NCBI GenBank assembly: GCA_013203195.1
Contig: JABMQM010000653.1
Span: 1-13,342, forward strand
DNA from: Desulfobacteraceae bacterium
GTDB lineage: Bacteria; Desulfobacterota; Desulfobacteria; Desulfobacterales; UBA11574
Length of the DNA: 13,342 nucleotides
Direction: 5' to 3'
Made by a program: the position numbers and the translations under genes. A model generated the notes under the pieces. It was not told the origin of the DNA, made no database searches, and saw nothing but the letters and a program-made list of their open reading frames with translations. Below, piece by piece: positions 7,006 through 12,891 of this stretch (position 1 is its first letter; each line of letters opens with the position of its first letter).

Positions 7006-8184
7006 CTACTCGCTCTCTTCCAGCCAGAATGGAAATATTTTCCCGAGAAAAAAGAGAACGATAAACGGAAGACTCATCAGGATAATAGCCGTTATGATTC
7101 CCTCTTTATGAAACCACTGCGGATGAAATTCGGTATACCCCCGGGCGCTTTTGGACATCAGTTGCCCGCCGATGACCACGTTCCAGCGCATATAGAGCAC
7201 CTGCAGCAAAAGCAGACCGGAAGTAACCATGGTCCCGAGGATATACAGGCGATCTTTGACGCGGGTCAGACAAAGCCACCCGAAGAGAAACAGCGGCACA
7301 ACGGAAAACATAAAAACTTGCGCCACCCAGAAGGATATGTACAACGGCCCGTTTAATAACCCTTCCACCATATGATGGTAGCCCGAACGCAAGTAGGAAT
7401 GTGAGAACACCTCCAGCATTTCGAAGGTAAAATCGATGATGAAAAAACCGGCCAGGTAGTTAAAGCAGGTTTTAATACACTCCAGATTGAGCGATTCGCG
7501 GCGATATTTTTTTGTCAGGATGTACAGCAAAATGATTCCGGAGATTCCCGACACGCAGGCCGACAGAAGGAAGATCACCGGCATCAGCGGGGTGGACCAA
7601 GTCGGGTTGGCCTTTACACCGCCGAAAATAAAACCGACGTAGCCATGCAGGAGGCACGCCATGGGAATCCCGATGGCCGCCAAGAACTTGATGATTTTTT
7701 TGTCCAACGCCAGGGACTCCGGCGTAACATTGTCGCTACCGAAACTGAGCAGTGTGTAAATTTTTTGCATCCAACCGGCGCTGCCGGCCTGCAACTGTAC
7801 CAATTTGGGCCGGTAAATAAAAAGGATCTCCAAAACAAGCACAATGCCATACAACGCATAGATATAGCCGAATCCGGCCATGGCCGACGAGGGACTGGGC
7901 GTAATCATCATGTTCATACTGCGCTCGGGATGTCCCAGATGCACCAGCAGCGGCAGCGTGGCGCAGGCCAGAAAGGCCAGGGCAAACAGCAGCGAAAAGC
8001 GCGATACCGGCTTCAAGGCCTTAATATTAAAAACATGGTACAGCGAAGAGACGATAAAGGCCCCAGCCACAATGCCGGTAATATAAGGGTAGAGAACGAT
8101 CATCATGCTCCAGTGAACATGCAGATCGTTGGGAAAAACAAAATTACTCACTGTAGTGACAGCACCGTTGGATAAAACATCCAT
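7006..8184 (-). CDS. NrfD/PsrC-type integral membrane quinol subunit
   Basis: This 392-aa protein has about nine hydrophobic helices (roughly 27-47, 62-82, 103-124, 164-188, 200-223, 240-260, 283-304, 314-334, 362-382) and no signal peptide. Motifs of the NrfD/PsrC/HybB family are visible: Y-x-T-G-x2-A-G near 34-41, LVHLGHPER at 80-88 and R333-W-N-V-V-I-G-G-Q at 333-341. Members exchange electrons between (mena)quinol and a periplasmic Fe-S partner and carry no heme. The ATG overlaps the stop of the ferredoxin gene by one base (TAATG) with GGGAGGTGAT just upstream, so the two are translationally coupled. The job here is probably to oxidise menaquinol for the ferredoxin and cytochromes, although reverse flow is possible. 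Confidence 0.88.
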   Translation of the reverse strand: MDVLSNGAVTTVSNFVFPNDLHVHWSMMIVLYPYITGIVAGAFIVSSLYHVFNIKALKPVSRFSLLFALAFLACATLPLLVHLGHPERSMNMMITPSPSSAMAGFGYIYALYGIVLVLEILFIYRPKLVQLQAGSAGWMQKIYTLLSFGSDNVTPESLALDKKIIKFLAAIGIPMACLLHGYVGFIFGGVKANPTWSTPLMPVIFLLSACVSGISGIILLYILTKKYRRESLNLECIKTCFNYLAGFFIIDFTFEMLEVFSHSYLRSGYHHMVEGLLNGPLYISFWVAQVFMFSVVPLFLFGWLCLTRVKDRLYILGTMVTSGLLLLQVLYMRWNVVIGGQLMSKSARGYTEFHPQWFHKEGIITAIILMSLPFIVLFFLGKIFPFWLEESE

Positions 8185-8987
8185 TATATCACCTCCCGTC
8201 GCGCGCCCATGTAGTGAAGAGAAGGTGATGTCCCCATCGCCTTTCTGAGAACCGTGAAGACCCCGGGACCGCTCAATATCTTGGAAACCTCAGATTCTTT
8301 ATCGTTTACATCACCGAATTTGCGAGCGCCGGTGGGGCATACATTCACGCATGCCGGCAGTAGTCCTTTGCGGACCCGGTGATAACACCACGTGCATTTG
8401 TCTGCGCTGTGGGTGACCGGGTTGAGAAAACGAACCGAATATGGGCAAGCCTGAATGCAGTAAGCACATCCCACACAGTGTTTTTCGTCGACCAGCACAA
8501 AACCGTCCGGGCTGCGAAAGGTTGCCCCCACCGGGCATACCTGCACGCAGGGCGGGTCGTTGCACATATTGCAAAGCTTTGGCACGAAAAAGGTGTCCCG
8601 GATTTCTTTATCCAGATCCTTGCGTGGTTCCTGATAACCGTCCAGCCCTCCGTTGGGAGAGTCCACGTAGATCTTGTCGTCAAAATCTTTCAGGTAGCGT
8701 TCGACCCAGGTGCGGTAGTGATAATCCGGCACCTTATATTCGCGCTTATCGGCCACGCAACAGGAACCGCAGCCGATACACGAAGTGATATCCACCACGA
8801 AGGCGAACCGCTTTTTATTCAGATCGTATTCTTGGTCACGGATTCCGGGGATCTGGACCGGCACTTCGATGCCGCTACGCAAACCGGCGGGGATGACCAG
8901 CAGCAGAGAGCCGCCAATGGTCCCTTTCAACACCTTTTTAATAAAGTCCCGGCGTTCTTTGTCCAACGTTTGGCTATTTTCGCCCAT
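8184..8987 (-). CDS. Tat-exported four-cluster 4Fe-4S ferredoxin subunit (NrfC/HybA type)
   Basis: The 267-aa product begins with a Tat signal: E11-RRDFIKK then a hydrophobic run at about 22-34, so it folds inside and is exported. Four cysteine motifs follow: C70-x2-C73-x2-C76, C139-x2-C142-x4-C147-x3-C151, C171-x2-C174-x2-C177-x3-C181, and C198-x2-C201-x11-C213-x3-C217. The fold is that of DmsB/NrfC/PhsB electron-transfer subunits, which dock on NrfD-like membrane partners. In motif 1 the expected fourth cysteine (position 80) is Asp; C77, next to C76, is extra. In this fold the fourth residue usually binds the cluster of the paired motif 4, so one cluster may be Asp-ligated or 3Fe-4S. It should carry electrons between the NrfD-type subunit and the tetraheme cytochrome. 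Confidence 0.9.
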   Translation of the reverse strand: MGENSQTLDKERRDFIKKVLKGTIGGSLLLVIPAGLRSGIEVPVQIPGIRDQEYDLNKKRFAFVVDITSCIGCGSCCVADKREYKVPDYHYRTWVERYLKDFDDKIYVDSPNGGLDGYQEPRKDLDKEIRDTFFVPKLCNMCNDPPCVQVCPVGATFRSPDGFVLVDEKHCVGCAYCIQACPYSVRFLNPVTHSADKCTWCYHRVRKGLLPACVNVCPTGARKFGDVNDKESEVSKILSGPGVFTVLRKAMGTSPSLHYMGARREVI

Positions 8988-9035
8988 TGTGTTTCTTCCT
9001 TACAACCGAAGATGCTCTTCGGAATGGTTAACAGA

Positions 9036-9587
9036 TCACGGACAAGGCTCTTTTTCAGGCTCGTCTTTAATACGCATCATTTTCTTAGCCAAGTTCACAT
9101 ATTCCAGCGGGGCATGCACATAGTGGCATTGATCGCAGGTATGGGTGGTTCTGACCCGCTTTTCTTCCAAATGCTGGGGCAAAGCCACGGTCTTGATTTT
9201 ATCGGTAGGTCGCGCCTGAATCTCCTTGTTATGGCAGCGTAGGCAGAGCACCCGAATCTCTTCGCCTTTTTTGACATCCAAGGTACCGATCTTTTTGTCG
9301 TCGAGAATATGGTCGAAATAGGCCCCGTGACAAAATTCACAAGAAACGGTCTTGTGCGTTCCTTTTAGGTGCTTGCGTTTTTCATGCTGATGGCAGGTCA
9401 AACAGGACTCGTTGGTCATCAGCCGCGGTTCCAGGTTGGCCTCTTCCAAGATGGCCTTGGCACGGTAATGACCGAGATCGCCAAAGGTGGCCGGTGCAAA
9501 GATCAGCTTGCTAGCAAATCCAAAAACCGCCAAAACTAGCAAGCCGACGATGATGCGTTTGACATGCGAATTATGGTTTGATTGCAA
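9036..9587 (-). CDS. Membrane-anchored tetraheme c-type cytochrome
   Basis: The likely product is 183 aa from a TTG start at 9587. AAGGAGG lies 6 nt upstream of this TTG, while the in-frame ATG at 9617 has no ribosome site and would place AAGGAGG inside the coding region. Residues about 11-31 are a single uncleaved helix (RIIVGLLVLAVFGFASKLIF) that should anchor the protein with its hemes in the periplasm. Four CxxCH sites are at C62, C83, C115 and C151, with several extra histidines for bis-His ligation. Heme spacing and the pre-heme segment differ from NapC/NrfH, so I do not assign that family. First gene of the operon, 48 bp before the ferredoxin. By position it is the NrfB-like relay between the Fe-S/NrfD pair and the octaheme protein. 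Confidence 0.8.
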   Translation of the reverse strand: MQSNHNSHVKRIIVGLLVLAVFGFASKLIFAPATFGDLGHYRAKAILEEANLEPRLMTNESCLTCHQHEKRKHLKGTHKTVSCEFCHGAYFDHILDDKKIGTLDVKKGEEIRVLCLRCHNKEIQARPTDKIKTVALPQHLEEKRVRTTHTCDQCHYVHAPLEYVNLAKKMMRIKDEPEKEPCP

Positions 9588-9608
9588 CAGGTACCTCCTT
9601 ACAGACTG

Positions 9609-9699
9609 TATATGCATATAAGCGGTGTCCGGTCAGTATCGCCAACAACCACTTATTATTCGCAATATTCGTTATCGAAGCCAGTGCCGATGGCATCGG
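9609..9699 (-). promoter_or_regulatory. Palindromes upstream of the cytochrome operon
   Basis: Two perfect palindromes precede the operon: TATATGCATATA at 9609-9620, 22 bp before the TTG start, and CCGATG-G-CATCGG at 9687-9699. Both have the size of operators. A weak TTGGCG/TATATG pair with 19-bp spacing overlaps the first, so the promoter may lie here. No convincing FNR, NsrR or sigma-54 site was seen. Confidence 0.3.
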
Positions 9700-9908
9700 G
9701 CTTTCGGGTTTCCTTCTCAGCATAACCAATCGTGGCAACTATACGGTAGATATATAATATAAGAAAAAGCAGATTCCAATGAACGTTCCTGTTAAAGATG
9801 TAACAAAGGCGTATCGATATTGCGACATCAATTAATGCCATAATATAGCATAGCCATCTGAGACATATATTTTTGATTGACACTTTATAAAGTTTTAATA
9901 TAGTAAAA

Positions 9909-10171
9909 ATGAAAAAAGAACTGGCGGACAAAAAACTGCTGGGCAAAGATTCCTGGCAGGACGGGTACCAGGAACTGATGTACTATCTGTGGCATCATGT
10001 CGGCCGGCGGCGCGCCAGGGTGCCGCCATGAACGCCCCGGACTATGCCCACTGGCACGGCTTTTTCCAGGTCTTCCAGGTGTATCAGGACATGGAAAATA
10101 TCTATAACAAGCGGTTGAAAACAGGCAAAGTTGAAGAATACAGTCCGGTTATAAGTTCAGCGCCGTATTAA
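9909..10171 (+). pseudogene. C-terminal remnant of a second HAO-family cytochrome, frameshifted
   Basis: The first frame from ATG 9909 reads KKELADKKLLGKDSWQ... YYLWHHVGRR and then hits a stop at 10029. In the next frame, codons up to 10171 read ARQGAAMNAPDYAHWHGFF and end KVEEYSPVISSAPY. Joined, they match the intact octaheme protein downstream on the other strand (IWHHEGRRARMAAAMHAPDYTHWHGM). A one-base deletion in the GC-rich run around 10000-10016 restores GRRARQGAAM, so this is a single broken gene. All eight CxxCH sites of such a protein are missing: upstream DNA is AT-rich with an in-frame stop at 9888. It is therefore a fossil of a lost paralogue rather than a sequencing slip alone. 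It faces away from the intact operon and toward the SQR gene. Confidence 0.8.
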
Positions 10172-10187
10172 ATAAAATAATGTGATC

Positions 10188-10202
10188 TCTGCTTAAAGCA
10201 GA
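10188..10202. repeat. Perfect palindrome TCTGCTT-A-AAGCAGA
   Basis: Seven-bp arms surround one central base, 17 bp past the pseudogene stop and upstream of the candidate SQR promoter. It could be a regulator site; no T-run follows that would make it a terminator. Confidence 0.35.
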
Positions 10203-10232
10203 TTGCCTGCCATCGGCATATCTCCTTACAAT
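10203..10232 (+). promoter_or_regulatory. Candidate promoter for the SQR operon
   Basis: TTGCCT (10203-10208) and TACAAT (10227-10232) are 18 bp apart. Transcription would begin at about 10239, inside the first arm of the terminator hairpin. This is the best pair between the pseudogene and SQR, but it is a moderate match. Confidence 0.3.
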
Positions 10233-10272
10233 AAATCCCCGCTGCTTCCACACCAGGCAGCGGGGATTTTTT
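10233..10272 (+). terminator. Strong rho-independent terminator upstream of SQR
   Basis: AAATCCCCGCTGC (10233-10245) pairs with GCAGCGGGGATTT (10257-10269) around an 11-nt loop, and T10267-T10272 follows on the plus strand. It would stop transcription from the old octaheme paralogue. It ends only 44 bp before the SQR start, so it could also act as a leader attenuator. Confidence 0.85.
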
Positions 10273-10316
10273 CTTTAACAAATTAACCGAGAACCATAAC
10301 ACAGGAGGGCAGGACC

Positions 10317-11549
10317 ATGAGAAATATCGTAATTTTAGGATCAGGTGCGGGCGGTACTATGGTCGCCAACACCCTGCGCGGAGAACTGGATGAGTCTGAG
10401 TGGCAGATCACCATCATCGACAAAGACGATCAGCACCACTTCCAATCGGGGTATCTGTTTATACCTTTCGGCGTATACTCCAAAGATGACGTGCTGAAAT
10501 CCAAGAAAGAATTTATCCCTCGGGGTGTTGAGTTTGTCGTTGATAATGTTGTCAAGATCGATACGGAACAAAGACGGGTTGAAACCGAAACAGGCCAGTA
10601 CGACTACGATTGGCTGGTGATTGCCACCGGTTGCAGGATTGTTCCTGAAGAGGTCGACGGCATGACGGACGGCTGGAGGGAGGATATTTTTGACTTCTAC
10701 ACCCTGGAAGGGGCGCTGAGTCTGCGTAAAAAGATGCAGTACTTCGATTCCGGCAAAGTCGTGCTCAATATCGCTGAAATTCCATTCAAGTGCCCTATAG
10801 CACCTTTGGAGTTTGTATTTATGGCGGACTGGTTTTTTACCGCCAACGGCGTCAGGGACAAGGTGGAAATCGAGTTGGTAACACCGCTGGACGGCGTGTT
10901 TACCAAGCCGGTAGCCGCCAATATACTGGGTGATTTTGCCGCCAAAAAGAATATCAAGGTGACGCCCCATTTTGATATCGCCCAGGTCAACGCCAAGGAA
11001 AAAACCATAGAATCCCACAAAGGCGATAAGGTCGGATATGATCTTCTGGTGGCCATACCCACCAACATGGGAGATCAAACCATTATCGATTCCGATCTGG
11101 GAGATCCGCTGGGATTTGTGCCCACGGATAATCACACCTTGAAAGCCGAAAATGCAGACCGGATTTTTGTTTTAGGAGACGCTACCAATGTGCCCACATC
11201 CAAAGCCGGCTCTGTGGCGCATTACATGTCATATACTCTGGTGGAAAATCTGATTCGGGAGATAGACGGCTACGAACCCAAGCCCACGTTTGACGGTCAT
11301 GCAACTTGCTTTTTGGCCTCCGGGTTTGAAAAGGCCATTCTGCTGGATTTCAACTATAAAGTGGAGCCATTGCCGGGCAAATTCCCGTTTCCCGGACTGG
11401 GGCCTTTTTCACTGCTCCAAGAGACCCTGAACAATCATTGGGGAAAAATGATGTTCCAATGGGTTTACTGGAATCTGTTGATGAAGGGCCTTGAATTGCC
11501 CTTGGAACCTCAGATGAACATTGCAGGCAAAGTCCGCAAAGTGGCTTAA
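10317..11549 (+). CDS. sqr: Sulfide:quinone oxidoreductase family flavoprotein
   Basis: The 410-aa product starts with an FAD-binding GxGxxG loop (ILGSGAGG, 6-13), has ATG(C) at 103-106, and a second FAD motif, FVLGDAT, at 284-290. Three cysteines fall at the usual SQR places: C106 after the ATG motif, C159 in PFKCPIAPLEF, and C331 in HATC. C159 and C331 would form the catalytic pair on the two sides of the FAD, as in SQR and flavocytochrome c sulfide dehydrogenase. The C-terminus ends in an amphipathic region (FSLLQETLNNHW..MFQWVYWNLL) that would bind the membrane. Expected reaction: sulfide to polysulfide or sulfur with quinone as acceptor. GGAGGG lies just upstream of ATG 10317. It shares an operon with the DUF1641 gene 15 bp downstream. 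The exact SQR type is not resolved; a related NADH dehydrogenase is less likely because of the three cysteines. Confidence 0.85.
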   Translation: MRNIVILGSGAGGTMVANTLRGELDESEWQITIIDKDDQHHFQSGYLFIPFGVYSKDDVLKSKKEFIPRGVEFVVDNVVKIDTEQRRVETETGQYDYDWLVIATGCRIVPEEVDGMTDGWREDIFDFYTLEGALSLRKKMQYFDSGKVVLNIAEIPFKCPIAPLEFVFMADWFFTANGVRDKVEIELVTPLDGVFTKPVAANILGDFAAKKNIKVTPHFDIAQVNAKEKTIESHKGDKVGYDLLVAIPTNMGDQTIIDSDLGDPLGFVPTDNHTLKAENADRIFVLGDATNVPTSKAGSVAHYMSYTLVENLIREIDGYEPKPTFDGHATCFLASGFEKAILLDFNYKVEPLPGKFPFPGLGPFSLLQETLNNHWGKMMFQWVYWNLLMKGLELPLEPQMNIAGKVRKVA

Positions 11550-11564
11550 AAGGAGGAAGCGGTC

Positions 11565-12080
11565 ATGAATAACGAAACGTTAATAATGGAAAGGCTCGAT
11601 CGCCTGGAGCAGAAAATTGATCCGGTGGCGAATTCGGCCAAATCCATCAAAGAACTCCAGGAGCAATTGGCACCCAGAGTCAATGAGGCCGTCAAAGCCC
11701 TCATCATCGCACTGGCGGATCTGGAATCGGATTTTCAACTGGAGGACCTTGTATTTCTCATTAAAAAAGTCATGCGAAATATTAAGAACATTACTTTTGC
11801 TCTGGAACAGTTAAAAAACCTCATTGACTTTGCCAGAGCGGTTGAACCTCTGCTCAAGTCTACCGTGCCTCAGATCATCCAAACTTTCGATGAACTGGAA
11901 CAGAAAGGCGTATTGCGTGTGTTCACCGACCTTCCTGCTAAATTAGATTTTTCACAGGCTGAAGATGTCGGTCTTTTCGGTATGTTGCGGGCTGCGAGCG
12001 ATAAAGAAGTCCAGACCGGCTTAGGCGTTCTGCTGGAACTGACTCGAGGGCTGAGCGCACTCAAACCGGACGTTCCATAA
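11565..12080 (+). CDS. DUF1641 protein, SQR partner
   Basis: The 171-aa product has no signal or strongly hydrophobic segment. It is mostly helical: an N-terminal coiled coil (MERLDRLEQKIDPV..KSIKELQEQL), a middle helical bundle, and a C-terminal part G-V-L-R-V-F-T-D ... G-L-F-G-M-L-R-A, which is the usual DUF1641 core with G-L-G-V-L-L-E-L-T-R-G-L near the end. DUF1641 genes commonly sit beside SQR-like flavoproteins (or formate dehydrogenase accessory genes), and the protein is thought to bind the flavoprotein at the membrane, but no activity has been shown. AAAAGGAGG precedes ATG 11565. The spacing from SQR is 15 bp, so the two are probably co-expressed in fixed ratio. Confidence 0.8.
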   Translation: MNNETLIMERLDRLEQKIDPVANSAKSIKELQEQLAPRVNEAVKALIIALADLESDFQLEDLVFLIKKVMRNIKNITFALEQLKNLIDFARAVEPLLKSTVPQIIQTFDELEQKGVLRVFTDLPAKLDFSQAEDVGLFGMLRAASDKEVQTGLGVLLELTRGLSALKPDVP

Positions 12081-12321
12081 ACATGTTCAAGAACGTAACA
12101 CCTGAATGTTGCACACATCACGTTTGCCGAAGTTGACAGGCTACTCAAAACGATGCGAAAATCGTTTGAAAGCAAACGCTTGACTCCTTGGACCCTCTTC
12201 TCCAACTAAATTGGAGAAGAACCTAAGAAATTTACTCATGCAGTTTCAAAAGACCGTTTTGTTTGCATTTTAAAGCGGCGTAGCCGCTTTTTAATAGAAG
12301 AGTGTGGAGCGATTCTATATC
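12081..12321 (+). other. Intergenic region after the SQR operon
   Basis: It contains three hairpins: CGTTTG-AAAG-CAAACG (12163-12178), a perfect 9-bp stem CTTCTCCAA/TTGGAGAAG with a CTAAA loop (12197-12219), and the terminator below. One frame stays open for 36 codons (12099-12206, stop TAA) and reads like protein (AEVDRLLKTMRKSFESKRL), but it has no start codon or ribosome site; it may be a gene fossil. No other gene seen. Confidence 0.5.
12271..12293 (+). terminator. Rho-independent terminator of the SQR-DUF1641 operon
   Basis: AAAGCGGC (12272-12279) pairs with GCCGCTTT (12283-12290) around a GTA loop and is followed by more T. It lies about 190 bp past the DUF1641 stop and just upstream of the Rrf2 promoter, separating the two transcripts. 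Confidence 0.65.
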
Positions 12322-12350
12322 TTGACAAAGAGATGAAGATATCTTATTGT
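12322..12350 (+). promoter_or_regulatory. Promoter of the Rrf2 gene with a palindromic operator in the spacer
   Basis: TTGACA (12322-12327, perfect -35) and TATTGT (12345-12350) are 17 bp apart, a strong sigma-70 arrangement. A perfect palindrome, AAGATATCTT (12336-12345), lies in the spacer and touches the -10. A dimeric repressor there would block RNA polymerase. Since Rrf2 regulators usually control their own genes, self-repression is likely. Confidence 0.6.
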
Positions 12351-12408
12351 ATGTCTTAGCGTTGAGATTTGAATTTTATATACGATTTTATTTAAGGAGG
12401 AATAACAC

Positions 12409-12798
12409 GTGCTGCCCCAAACGGGTATATATGCAATACGAGCCATGAGTTATATTGCGTCGCAGCAGGACGATGCAAAACCTTTACTTTCCCGCACTAT
12501 CGCAGCGGAAATGCAAATACCGGCAAACTTTCTTTCAAAGATTCTAAACCGTTTGGTTCAGGCAGGCTTGATTCGATCCATCCGGGGCCGCAACGGCGGA
12601 TTTGTTATGGCCAAGCCTCCTTCAGAAATTTATATTCGCGACATCGTCGATCTTTTTATGCAGCTTGACAGTTACAAGCGCTGTTTTTTGGGTCTAAATA
12701 ATTGTGACGGGTCTTGCGGTTTCCACAGTAAATGGAAAATTATTTCCGAACAATTTCAAAAAATGCTGGATGAAACAATCATTGATAAAGTTCGGTAG
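12409..12798 (+). CDS. Rrf2-family transcriptional regulator with three cysteines
   Basis: The 129-aa product starts at GTG 12409, after AAGGAGG with good spacing, and covers the full Rrf2 length. It has the usual N-terminal winged helix: TGIYAIRAM, LLSRTIAAEMQIPANFLSKIL (recognition helix region about 27-48) and a wing ending in RGRNGGF at 59-65. Three cysteines, C92, C99 and C103, lie in the region that binds an Fe-S cluster in IscR, NsrR and RirA, but the C-x6-C-x3-C spacing is unlike NsrR (C-x5-C-x6-C). The protein should sense an Fe-S-damaging signal: NO, iron, oxygen or sulfide. It is followed 93 bp on by the hemerythrin/RIC-like gene, a pairing that favours nitrosative stress, as in NsrR-ytfE systems. 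It may also control the SQR or octaheme operon, but the sequence does not show this. Confidence 0.9.
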   Translation: MLPQTGIYAIRAMSYIASQQDDAKPLLSRTIAAEMQIPANFLSKILNRLVQAGLIRSIRGRNGGFVMAKPPSEIYIRDIVDLFMQLDSYKRCFLGLNNCDGSCGFHSKWKIISEQFQKMLDETIIDKVR

Positions 12799-12891
12799 TT
12801 TTTATTAGGCGCAAGCGGACGCCAAACAGCAAGGAAAGTTTTTTAAGCAGCATGTATCCATTGAAAAAATCGAGATAGGATGAGGTTAGAG

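Noticed and set aside
8379..9242. 287-codon plus-strand open frame
   Set aside because: Lies opposite the ferredoxin and tetraheme genes, which have clear Fe-S and heme motifs.
9036..9587. Tetraheme cytochrome as NapC/NrfH
   Set aside because: It has four hemes and one anchor, but heme spacing and the surrounding sequence do not fit that family.
9656..9946. 96-codon minus-strand frame with hydrophobic content
   Set aside because: AT-rich, no recognised domain, no good ribosome site, and it overlaps the antisense of the octaheme remnant and the operon leader.
10341..11135. 264-codon minus-strand open frame
   Set aside because: Antisense of the SQR gene; the plus strand has the FAD and cysteine motifs.
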